DNA from: Lineus longissimus
Lineage: Eukaryota > Nemertea > Pilidiophora > Heteronemertea > Lineidae
Direction of reading: 5' to 3'
Assembly (NCBI RefSeq): GCF_910592395.1
Contig: NC_088311.1
Coordinates: forward strand, 11,226,501 to 11,286,500
Length of the DNA: 60,000 nt
Positions 35,955-48,300 of the stretch are shown here, piece after piece. A program made the translations under genes and the position numbers. Positions within the stretch are counted from its first letter, which is position 1, and each line of letters begins with the position of its first letter. Below the pieces are notes generated by a model. The model saw nothing but the letters and a program-made list of their open reading frames with translations. It was not told the DNA's origin and made no database searches.

Positions 35955-35998
35955 TTAATAAAGCCTTTGGTAATTGGTACTTGGTAATTGGTAATTGC
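35955..35998 (+). repeat. LINE 3' tail with TTGGTAATTGG units
   Basis: AATAAA is followed by TTGGTAATTGG, TACTTGGTAATTGG and TAATTG units. This kind of short tandem tail ends the element above. Confidence 0.6.
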
Positions 35999-36226
35999 AC
36001 CACCGCCGGACATCCGTTTAGGTTGGGACAACACGACATGAGATCGCATGTATTTTCTGCTTGGTCGGATATCATCCCGACTTTTTGTGCCATTAGTAGT
36101 TGTTTTCACTAATGAATGTGTTAAACTGAATAGGAATGAGGAAGTGCGGGACAGGCCTGGACCTTCATGATATTGGAACTCTTGATTAGTAGGACTTATA
36201 CTACGAAGGAATAACATGACACGAAC

Positions 36227-36314
36227 ATGGCTGTCGGGCTTTCTTTGCGACCTTTTGGACTAATCTTCTTCATCTGGATTTTTACGGTCACGGTATCGGT
36301 GTCGGACGCAATTG
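36227..36314 (+). CDS. Receptor exon 1: signal peptide
   Basis: ATG 36227 opens MAVGLSLRPFGLIFFIWIFT, a hydrophobic leader ending near SVSDA. The donor GTAAGA follows at 36315. An ATG 11 bases upstream is out of frame and stops quickly. Confidence 0.8.
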
Positions 36315-39300
36315 GTAAGACGTTGTTTTCTATTCATTTTGTTTTGATAATGTTTGTCTAGGGAGGCTGCAGCCTCCTTGCGCACACATGACCGATATAT
36401 GTTGACATGGTTTAGTCCCTGCTTGAATAATTTAATCGCCTAAAGACAACATCATCGACTACTTTGTTTGCAAATTCCCCAATTCCCAGCATGCAGTCCG
36501 AGGTGGGTGGACGTTGCTAATTGAAAACCATTTCATGAATATCTGCAGGATGATTTCAAAATCGACATATAATACTGAGCAAGCATTTCAGAAATGTTTA
36601 TTCGCCACCCGAAAAAAACAATGGAGAAGATAATTTGTTACCCTGTCGGTTTTTGTAAATTTGCAGTCGAATGCCACAACGAAAATAAGAAGTTTTCTTG
36701 TAAACGGCCGACGACTATCCATGTTCTACACGCCACAAATGCTTCTGATTGGGAACAGTGCAACAGGAAGTATAAATGCGATGACGAGAAAAGTCACAAT
36801 TTCAAGTGCACCTGTAGTAAGTTCATACCATCTTGACCCCTCGATCAGTGTACTGACATTAAGTTTTACAGACAACGCGCGTCCATGTATGGGCGGAGGC
36901 AACGGAGAGTTTAGTACGGTTCATACAACGCCGTTGGTCGGCATGGTTAATGTCTCACTATTTCGAATAATGTGAACGCTTGTGAATAGACCAAACCGTC
37001 TTTTTATATGATCATGATAACCTTCGCACATGTTTTTCAGCGAAAGATAGAATTTCGTTTGTGGACATTTGCGGCCAAACCCCAAGGTCAGGGACGCCCA
37101 CGGATTGCAAGGATATCTTCATCCACAACAAGGAGTACCCACTAAAAAATAACATATCCAAGCATTGCGAGTGTACAGTAGAATACAATACGTCAGATGG
37201 CTTTCCGAATGTGTCGTTTTCCCACATCGATCTTCCGAATGGAAAGGACGAAACGCTTTACGTCACGGATGGCACGTTGAAACGAAATAAACACAATTGT
37301 GCGGGCGACAACATAAATTGTCCAATTTCGGTAGAAGTAATGGATTCGACGAATGGTACTCTGAAGGTTGTTTCAGAGAAAATTAGTGCGGAAGGCAAAT
37401 TTTGGATAAAGGTTTCAGGTTATTACATGCAATTTCTTTTAATAGGGAGTTTTCGCAAAGCCTCCGATATGCCAACGTGAACGTCTATCCCATTGTTCGA
37501 GCTCTTGATCACGATATCGAACAATGGGACAGGCGTTTGCGTTGACGTTTCGGGGGATTCGTGAAAACTCCGCAAATCTCACGGATATTAATTACGAATT
37601 GAACTTATGATAACAAAGGAACTCGCGTTATACTTTGCAGTCAGCTTTATCTGGTATTATGTATCAGAAGCTAATGCTTTCGTCCAGTTCCGGTCTTATT
37701 GAAAAACGGATAATGTTGACAATTTCGTAACGTCTCGGCCAGTTCGTCACCACGAATTCAAAACACACTGCGTCTAAGAAATAACAGTGGATTGTTGAAA
37801 GAACTTTGGATCCCGAGTGACCAATCTAAGGGTAACGGACGTTGACCAGCTTAGAAACCAATGATCTTGTGGTATCTTTCTCGGATAAATAACAAGTAAC
37901 TCTTAATTCGTAATTTGTAATTCGTGAGATTTGCGGAAACTCGAAAAAAAGCGTGCGTGTGTGCATGGGTGCGTGCCTTCCTATGTCTGTCTCATCTGTC
38001 CGACGTCTGCCATACCATATAAACTATTCCCCCCCCCCCCCCCCGTAACTAATCTAGGCATCTTGACCCTAGAGGTGAACATCATCAATTCATTATCAGG
38101 TGTCAGATACTCGGATCCATGGTGAAATCTTTATCAACCTATCAAACTCGTTTTATTTATAGAGTTACACAACCACTCACCTCCTATGCATTTCAGAGAA
38201 TTGCCATCAGGATTCACAAAATAGTGGCTACTTGGCCATCCATCGGAAGCTTATGTTGGGACATCGATCATCTTCACCACCAAGTGCGGGAAATGTGCGC
38301 TTTGCCCAAGTACTTCCACGTCTTTACTGTTGTTTTTGCATCTCCTCGAAAGGCAGTGTCATGAGCTTCATGATGATATTACAAAGCATATAATATTATA
38401 TATATGGGTCGGTTAAATCAAGTAATACTTATTTGGTGTTTGTTTTAGCGCAACGGGGAATGAAGTTCACGTGTGGGGAAGTCCCAGCTTCAACTCGGAC
38501 TGAAGGTGAGTGGTAGACAAGATTTCTTTTTTTGTTACATCCCTCATCGGCCGTGATTTTTGTGCACAAGAAAAACGTTTTGGGCGTTACCCTTTGACGT
38601 ACATGTACGGTAATTCCCTGAATCAAAAGGTTGAGTTAAGGAGTCAAAGTTCGAAAAGGCGTTTGATATTAAGGAATGTAGGTAAAAAAGGTACAGGAAA
38701 AAATGGTACGGTAAAAAATTTAAATAGGAATTTAGTTTGTTTTCTTCGTTGTACAGCATTCTCAAATTCATTATCTAATTTTGATCAGGAAGCAAGCTTG
38801 TCTTGTTGTGGCTTTTAGGGCTTTTACATGATTGGGAATAATTACTCGTACATAATTTGTTCTATCGTAGCAGCCAGTCTAATAGGTCCGATCAGGTGAT
38901 GTGGATAGCCATTATTTATGAGCAAATAAGATTTTGATTGGAGTTTTTTTAATGATTTAAGATGCTATTGTTTTGCTTTAGGCTTGGGTCTATCTGAGAC
39001 ATAGAAACCGGTGAATATATGCGTACGCATATACTCTAGACTCGGCTCTAAGACACCATGCCAGCAAAAACTAGTGAACCTGCCCACATTATATTTATTC
39101 ATAGACTCATTTATAGTTATTCCTTTGTTAGGATTCATCATAGGCCTTGATTGGTGCGGGGATTCTCTGAATGACCAGTCACCGGGCAAGCCACGCTGTT
39201 GGTCATTATGAAATCACAGGCCATGTCGATGGTTGTCATAAACTGTTACGCACACTGTTATTCTTCAAGGTTCAATTAGGCCTATTAAAGGTATAGAATT

Positions 39301-42300
39301 AGGATACAATGACCGGGCCTGAATGGATTTTTATTTTTTTATTTATTTATTCGTGTAAAATACATGTACAATATTTGATATAACATGACACGACATTGAA
39401 TTATGAACAAAATAAAACGTACATGCATTACACTGGTAACCATGTAGGTCGAGACCTATTATATGGCACCAGATAATATGGGTTGTGTCGTCGGGGTGCC
39501 GGCGACATGCGCACTAAGTGGGCCGACAGTTTGCACAACTTTAGAAAGTGACGAAAGTGCACATGTCGTCGACATCCAAACGATCCAACCTGTCAAAATA
39601 ATAAACATTAAGGGACGATTTAAAAATGCATTTTTTTCAAATTATGTAATTGGACCGGGAGGCTCTTCCACAGCCTCGGTGTCCTCACCCAGTATGAGGC
39701 ACCGAACGTCTCCGAGTGGAATCTCGGCTGCGCCAGTCGTAAACCGTCGCCCCATCCAGCCGGGGTTATATAAAAACGTGCATTAAAATCCAGGACATTA
39801 TAATAAGAATCGTGCATAAAAACTAGATCCTTGATTTCCCGACGGTACGACAGGGGCAGCAGAGACAACGCTCGCAGACGCTCCACATATGGCATATCAG
39901 GGCCTAAAATGTGACGAGTCACCCTCCGCTGGACACGCTCTAAAGTTTCAAGATCACGTCGCACATGTGTGTCGAATACCACCGTACCATATTCAAGGCG
40001 ACTATGCACAAGTGATTTATACAACATGATATTCAAATTAACGTCTGCAGTACGCCCGCATACACGCCTGATCATACCCCACATTCTACTTGCACTGCTT
40101 GCAATACCATTGACATGAGACGACCATGACAGGTCCGAAGAAAAGACAATACCAAGATCCTTGAATTTATCAACCCGAGACAATGCAAAACCATCGATAT
40201 TGTAAAAGAAGTGTGTCGGATTTAACTTCCTAGTAACACTCATGACCATGCATTTGCTTGGGCTAAATGTCATGCCCCACCGTTTACTCCAAGCGTACAA
40301 TTTATCAAGGTCGGTCTGAAGTAGCAGACAGTCGGTTACAGACTCTATCTCCCTACACATTTTGGAATCATCAGCAAAAAGATCCATGGCAGTACCGTCA
40401 CTAACGACCTCAGCAATATCATTTACGTACAATAAGAATAAAAGAGGGCCTAAAATTGACCCTTGCGGCACACCAGACTATGATGACTCCGAGCCTTTAA
40501 TCACAACTCTCTGCTTCCTATTTGTAAGATACGACGTTAACCAACTCAGAAGACGTCCACAGATTCCAAAGGAACGAATCTTATGTAATAAGAGGCAATG
40601 GGGAACGGAATCGAAAGCTTTAGCAAAATCCAAATATATAACATCAGTTTGACCCCCACTATCTAAGACCTGGCCCAGTCTATGCTGGAACTGAACAAGC
40701 TGAGTGGCCGTTGACCGCCTGTTACAGAAGCCATGCTGGCCTTTATAGACTGACGGACTTAAGACTGGATAGATACTGTTATAAATGCAACGTTCCATTA
40801 CTTTAGAAACCACAGATAGGAGAGACACGGGTCTATAATTTGAAATCAACGTTAGCGATTTTCCAATCGTTTGGTAAAACACCTGTCTGCATTGAAACGT
40901 TGAATAAAAATGCGAGTGAAGAACACAGTGTAGAGGCACACTCCCTCAGAACACGATTAGAGACCCTGTCAGGCCCACAGGCCTTAGTCTTGTCCAGCCT
41001 GTTTAATACCGATTTCACCTCAACTGCTGTAAAGTTAACAGAATCAAGGTTATAATTATCATACATAGTAACATCAGGTTTTCTCGCACACTATTATTCT
41101 TCAAGGTTCAATTAGGCCTATTAAAGGTATAGAATTAGGATACAATGACCGGGTCTGAATGGATTATTTGGTTCAAGACTAATGAACCAATACAGAATGT
41201 TACAAAATGAATGTCACCATTTTCTTTTTCGGGGATGCTCCTCTCCAGAGTCTTCTGAATCGCTTCCTTGACATAAAATTCTTATAATGATTTCTTGGCC
41301 AATTGGCAATAAATAGCCTGGGGCGAATTAAAGAAAAATACACATTTTCACTTATGCACTCTCTGTATTCTAACTTAGAATTACACTGAATTCAGACATT
41401 GACTGGAAACTAGAGTTCGTCTTCTACAATTTCAACAAAATTCAGTCCCGCGTTTTCGTCATCCGGGTTAACGAAGTTTTGTGGTCCATCCTCAATGTCG
41501 TCATCATTCCTGAATACCGCCGCCTCGAATCCATTCTCGATAACTTCAGGAGTCACAGCATCCCAGGCATTGCTGATAATGTTTGTAACGTCTAGTGGTG
41601 AGACAGGCGGACACCGACCCTCCTCATCTGTATTCTCGACTTTCCAATTTTTCCAAGCCTTCTTGGCGTGATTTTTGAATGATTTCATTACACTGACATC
41701 CAGTGACTGTGCAAGTGAAGTACATCCCGCTGGAATAAAGTCAAGAATCCCTCCCATCTCGGTGATGTCACCTCCAAATTCCTCGGTCCTGTGAACTCTG
41801 TAGCGGTCTACAAGCAGGAGAAACTGTTCGCAGTGGTCGGCCTCGACATGGGGTTGAAACACGTGTTCAATCCAGTGGCGAATGGTTTCCTGCTTCATCC
41901 ATCCAGTACCAGAAGAAGTGAAACGTACATTAGCCGGAATATCCTGCTGTTCGAGTGCTTCCAACTGTCTCACAAAGCCCCGACGTGGGAATGTAATATA
42001 GGCAGGTAACTTATCCCCAGCTGCTGTGACACACAATGACACGGTACATCCTAATTTGGTGTTTGATTTGGATGTTCTAACATCAACAGATTTGGTTCCT
42101 TTAGTGTTGCAGGTGTAAAGTGGTCGACAGTCAAAAAGTACGAAGGTTTGGTCCATGTTGAACACGAATTGTAGGACAATTTCGAACTGTTGAATGATTT
42201 CAGCAACATTGTCTCTGAACACCCTTACTCTTGCAGCAGCATCCGCAGGAAGACCTGTCGTGTTCTTGTTCACCTTCCGAAATGAAACGTCCTTTCTTTT

Positions 42301-45300
42301 CATGAAGTCGTGAACCCAACCGCTTGATGCACGAAAGTGATGAAGAATTGGCATAGATTGTTCAATTTCCTCGCGCCGAACTTGCGTAAGTGCGTCCCAT
42401 CTAATTTGAAACAACTCCATCGCCTTTTCTTGGACGTCATGAACGGCTACAGGCAGACGTTTTTCTCTTTGTTGCAGCAACCATCGATGAAGGTCATCTT
42501 CTACATTTGGCCACAGCCCAACCAGTTTAGCTTTCACTTTACGTGCAGCACCGTTATTTTCCTGCATGGCAAGTTCCAACACGGCCCTATTCCATCTACG
42601 AAACGTTTCCACAGGAATCCTGTAGTGGTCAGTAAACTGACGGAGGCTGGTGACTGTCCCATTTGCTAGGGCCGTTTCTAGATCTCTAAGATACTGCAGT
42701 TTTTCTGATACACTGTAACTTCTTTTTCTCGTTTTCAATGGCTCAGGGGCTTCCATACTGCCTCAGTTCTCTGCCAGATCAACATTGCGAAAAGTACCAA
42801 CACGAAACATCATAAAAGCCTGTCTACACGTAACTCTTGTCTTGTCTCGTCCTATTTGGACTCATCAATTTCAATGACCAATGATTAAAAGGGCCAATGT
42901 GGTATTCATCCCCTATCTGTCATACAATGCATTATTACGGGCCCACCCTAGCTATCAGTCGTTCTTCATGGAACAAGACCTTGGTACCAGTCAATGAAAT
43001 AGACACGGCTTCCCAGACCATGGCACAATAACCCGACCATTGCTATCGGTCCTATGACACAAAAGAGTAATGAATAAATATCATGTGGGCAGGTTCACTA
43101 GTTTTCGCTGGCATGGTGTCTTAGAGCCGAGTCTAGAGTATATACTGTATACATATATATTGCCAGTTTTGACACAAGATCCGCTTGAAAAACATGTTTT
43201 GTCGCACCCGCTTGGAGAGGGCCTAAAAGCCACAACAAGACAAGCTTGCTTCCTGATCAAAAAATAATTTGGCAATGCTGTACAACCCAGAAAACAAACT
43301 GAATTCCTATAATTAAGAGAAGATGATTCCTGTACCTTTTTTCCTGTACCTTTTTACCTGTACCTTATTTCCGGTACCTTTTTTTACCGTATACCGATAT
43401 TAAGAGATGTCTTCAAACATTTATGCATAATTCTTATAGAGGCCAGCAGTTACGTGAGCTAAATTCCATTTCAGTCTCAACGACAAGCGGACCCAACATT
43501 GTATCTGATAAATCATTCGGTAGGTTTCCTGACGAAGATGGATCATCTTGAAAATGATCGAACTTGGTTCTCCAGACTTCACTCGGGTTCCCGCTGTATA
43601 GTCGCGCAGTGCCGCGCGGGTGACACCGGTGAAATATATATTACCAGTTTTGACCCAAGATCCGCTTGAAAAACATGTTTTGTCGCACCCGCTTGGAGAG
43701 GGCCTAAAAGCCACAACAAGACAGGCCTGCTTCCTGATCAAAATAATTTGGCAATGCTGTACAACACAGAAAAACAAAATTCCTATAATTAAGGGAAAAA
43801 AAATCCTGCACCTTTTTTCCTGTACCTTTTTTCCCTAGTAGAACCTTTTTCTTGTACCTTTTTTACCTAGTACCTTTTTCCTGTTCCTTTTTTCCAGTAC
43901 CTTTTTGTACTGTACCTTTTTTCGGGAAACCTTTTTGAACTGTACCTTTTTTTCTGGTAACTTTTTTACCATAATATACCAAGATTTAGAGATGTCTTCA
44001 AACATTCATGCATGATTCTTATACAGGGTGTTTCAAAAAAAGGAAACCGAGATTAATTTGTTAATTTCCTGGACATGGTTAAATACTTTGGAAATTGGCA
44101 ACCACCATTTATTACCAAAAGATGTCCTCTTTCTTATGATACCATGAAATCCAATTTACTCTGACAGATGACTGAGTACGAAGCAGTTCAATCAACCATG
44201 TCAGAACTGGTTTTGCACCAGATTTTTCCAACTTTTAAGGAGTGTGCAATGGAAACACATGCAAAGGATTGCATAATTTGGAGGCCCAACAAAAGCCCTG
44301 CACTGGGCAGACAAGGTTTATTCCCAAAACGTCTGTCTGGTGCAAGAGCAGTTCTGCCATGGTTGATTGAACTATTTCGTGTTCAGTCATCTGTGACAGT
44401 AAATTGGATTTCTTGGTGTCATAAGAAAGAGGACATTATTGGGTAATAAATGGTGGTTGCCAATTTCCAAAATATTTAGCCATATCCAGGAAATTAACAA
44501 ATTAATCTCGATTTCCATTTTTTTGAAACACCCACTAGAGGCCCTCGATTTGCTGCAGCCGCTACGTGAGCTAAATTCCATTTCAGTCTCAACGACAAGC
44601 GGACCCAACACTGCATCTGATAAATCATTCGGTAAGTTTCCTAACGAAGATGGATCATCTTAAAAATGATCGAACTTGGTTCTCAAGACTTCACTCGGGT
44701 TCCCGCGATACAGTCGCGGAGTGCCGCGCGGGAAATGTGCGCTTTGTCCAAGTGGGTTTTTGGTGCTTCCACATCTTTACTGCTAGCCCTGATAGTGATA
44801 ACCGAAGGCCTTACCACCTCAATACTGATAGTTCAGTTCAATGTTCACGAGTCACTCGAATGGTGCAATTTAATGCAGTTTGTATCTTATTTAGGTCCAA
44901 CCGAATTATTAAGTCCCACACCGCCAATTAAACGCAAGGAACAGAAAATGCATGAAACAACTGACGTTACCGGCAATTCTACGGGTAGGTGCTTATGGAG
45001 GATAGGCCCTCTTTTCACGACAGTCCCCGCATGCCACTTCAGGATGATCAGATCGATCGGTCAAATTTCTTGGTCATTCGATACCGCGATTATTTTCCAT
45101 CATTTTTAACGGATCCATTCCAGGACAATGACTGGCTGCGATTTCTTGTCGAGAAGAGTGTGGCAAGACATTCCGAGGGGGACTTTGATTTTCCTGTACC
45201 TTTTTTCCTGTACCTTTTTTACCGTATACCCTTTGATAGCGCTATATTGTGGTATCCAGTAAAATAGGTACAGGTAAAATAGGTACGGGTAAAATAGGTA

Positions 45301-48300
45301 CGGTAAAATAGGTACAGGTAAAATAGGTACGGGTAAATTAGGTACGGGTAAAATAGGTACACAAAAAAGAGAAACTAGGTAAAATAGGTACAATCACAAA
45401 ATTTTATCTGAGTTTTGCTGATTTTTTAAATTTTTCACTTCTTCAATGCTATTGAAAGGGTTCACTTTATGATAATTTTGTTTTAATCAATTACTTGGAG
45501 TGCTAATTAATGCTTGTTATTGAAATAATTCTCTAGTGATTGTTGTTTTTTTCTGGTGGTGATATCACTACCAACTAATACTAATTATGATTAACTGTTG
45601 CTAAGTAACTATGATTGATTGTTGTTAGAAAAATAGATTTGTCTGGTAGAACAGCAAGAGTGCACCTGCTTTTTCTGCTTTTGTATGGTTTCCAACAGCT
45701 TGGTATGGCTTCAATATTTTCTGCCTCTCATCAAAAATAACAGAGGGGAAAAGAGAACTCTTTCAATAAGCAATAATAAAAGAGAAAAAAGGGGAAAAGA
45801 GAACTCTTTCAATAAGCAATAATAAAATCAGAAATAAAAGAATCATGATAAAAATATATGATCATACCTTTAGATTACCTAGTTTCTCTTTTTTGTGTAC
45901 CTATTTTACCCAGTACCTATTTTACCTAGCACCTATTTTACCCATACCTAATTTACCCATACCTAATTTACCTGTACCTACTTTACCTGTACCTATTTTA
46001 CCTCGTACCTATTTTACCATACCTGTTTTACCCGTACCTAATTTACCTGTACCTATTTTACCTACATTCATTGTCAACACGGCCTGCGAAATTTGTGAAT
46101 ACTGAATTAGTGATCCCAATATTTATTTTTCTCTCTCTCTCTCTCTCTCTTCAGTTACCATTGCTTGTTCGACTGTTGCAGGTGTTGTAGTGGTGGTGAT
46201 CATGGTCGTTGCTTTCGGGTAAGTTTTGAGGGAGTTTTCGGCAAAGCCTCCGAAACGCAAACGCGAACGCCTATCCCATTGTTCGACCTCCCAATCACGA
46301 TGTCGAACAATGGGATAGGCGTTCGCGTTATATAGCGTTTCGGGGGATTTGCGAAAACTCGCATTAAGGCATGGCATTCTCCCAAATGACAAGGTCTGAG
46401 TTCATACTTAGACGCACAACCGTCAGCTATCGACACACAATTAAAATTCCCTTTTTAAACATCGCCGTACGTTGTCTCAAGACAGAAATAACAATGAGTT
46501 TTTGATGGATATCACTTTTGTGGAAATTGCGTCTGAACCTGTGGTATGAGAATTGTTGAAGCCCGGACCACGAATTTTCGTTTATTTTGACAAGAATGTA
46601 GATGGTTTTACTTGCATATTGCTCAAAGATGCTAACACAAGGATTTCTTGTTGATAACTGATTTATTAGATCGTATAGTGGTAAAACATATGTTTACAAC
46701 AACAAAGAACATTCTGCTAATCTCTTAAGTACACTGTAACTTCCTGCCTTAAAAGGGAAACCTGAAGTAGAGCTAATCTGTATGAAGACAGAAAGTCTGG
46801 AAAGGGAATTACTCCAAGTGGTAAAATCAGCACTGTGCAAAGTTAGTATTCAATTCAAGTGGTGGGATGACACAATGAATGATGAAATTACTAATTTTTT
46901 CTGTTCAAAACTTTATTAATTTTTATCAGTGTTACCTTACAGGTAAACTTAAGGGTTGGGGCCTTCAATAGGTCCACCATTTTTCTCAATGCACAGCTCA
47001 CATCGACGCCTCATGTCTCTTACTGCTCGTCTTATCACCTCATGGTCTCGGTGGAGGAGATCCACTTCATCCATAATTCGATTTTTTAACTCCTGGGTGT
47101 TAGCTGGGGGAGTGGCGTAGATCTTGTTTTTCAAGTAACCCCACAAGAAAAAATCACAGGGTGTAATATCTGGCGATCTTGGAGGCCATTCAATTACTGG
47201 AATTAATTCAATTATTGGAACAGTGCAATTACTGTGTTGCCAAAAAGCACTCTCAAACGATCCCTAATTAACAACAATGAGTCAGTGAGGCAGGGCTCCA
47301 TCCTGAGCCCACCACACCCGTTATGCTTTTGTTAAAAATTCTTCCATAAGGAGGTTACACTTCCTTCAGTCCAGTCCATTATGAATGGCCTGTCCCCTAA
47401 CATTATGTAAAAGCAAAAGAAAACTAAAAACCATTTACACATCCCTTTCCACACAAGAAAAGAACTTGGCACAGTGCTGATTTTTCCACCTTCCATAATG
47501 GTCATGATTGCTCAGTCATTCATGGCAGTTACATATTGATCCAGGTACCATATTGGATAGAAAACAGACCAGGCTTTCTACTGCTACCATAGTATTTCAG
47601 AAATATAGCACTGGCCTGTTTTCATAAAGCTACTTAAGTCCAAGTGGGGCACCTAAAATGCATCTCAAGTTTAGGTGGGGTACTTACTTAAAATAAGTCA
47701 TATTCATAAATATGCTTAAGTCAGGTGGCCCACTCAAATCGAATCATAGATTTGAGACACCTCCGGGGCAGTCTTAACTCTAAGTGGACTGGTTCTTTCA
47801 GTTCATTTTAGCACGGCGCTCATCGGCGATGAGTTTGTTGATGTTGGCTTGGCAACATGAAATTGCACACAGGCGTGCAATTCGCAGGGAAAGGGTTTTT
47901 CGTGATCGCCTCCATCCGCTGGACTTCTAAAACGACTTATAATTATATCAGCGATATCGGTTTGATCGGCAAACATTATTCTTGTGAGGGCTGACCTCGA
48001 ATCGGAAACTGGGAGGAATTAAGCGCTGCCTTCTATGTTACTCTCCGGTTTACAGTTTTTACGCTTGTGGATCATTCCATCAGGTTATACTGGTGACACT
48101 GTCAACATTTCCCAACCAACCACGAGTCGAGTAATTGCGGAGGTAACAACCTCATTGAACCAAATTTCTGAAACAAGATGACACTCCTCAGTTAACTGTT
48201 TTTATTATCAGATTCTTCGATTTCACGGTGTAATCGGTGTGGTTGATCGAATGCATACAGTATTTGGATTCTAGGACCTTAATTTCATGAGTAGAGATAT

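Larger units (their letters stand above)
30497..35998 (+). mobile_element. Long Tx1/L1-like LINE with ORF1 and ORF2 remnants and satellite-like 3' tail
   Basis: An ORF1 region (about 30497-32343) contains a zinc-knuckle-like CEKIGHLTC piece, Pro/Ser/Thr-rich sequence and a 78-bp tandem repeat. ORF2 follows at about 32540-35440 with APE endonuclease and reverse transcriptase. The 3' end carries AATAAA near 35957 followed by TTGGTAATTGG units to about 35998, in line with the short-repeat tails of such elements. At roughly 5.5 kb it is nearly full length but inactivated. It ends 230 bases before the start codon of the CUB receptor gene, so it may sit in that gene's promoter. Confidence 0.75.
38733..43310. 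mobile_element. Composite DNA-transposon region with inverted flanks in receptor intron 4
   Basis: Inverted blocks flank a pogo-type transposase. 38733-38820 pairs with 43223-43310 (GATCAGGAAGCAAGCTTGTC and neighbours), and 39022-39110 pairs with 43058-43136 (CTCTAGACTCGGCTCTAAGACACCATG). A LINE has inserted between the left block and the transposase. Exact outer termini and a TSD were not resolved. Related right-arm sequence recurs at 43625-43790. Confidence 0.6.

Noticed and set aside
36592-36816. Exon 2 as a firm SUEL galactose-binding lectin domain
   Set aside because: Cys spacing and the IHV strand are suggestive, but the YGR and DPC motifs of that fold are missing. It is kept only as a Cys-rich region.
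38119-38364. Extra receptor exon between the CUB and stalk exons
   Set aside because: Some AG sites and short open frames exist, but no segment has both splice sites and phase 1 on both sides. Part of it (38285-38340) matches intronic sequence at 44728-44788.
44168-44446. 92-codon frame as a gene
   Set aside because: It spans the loop and inner arms of a palindromic MITE with a proven empty site.
45106-46105. Frames with LPVPxLPVP repeats on both strands
   Set aside because: They are translations of the GGTACAGGTAAAATA minisatellite arms of a foldback, located in an intron.
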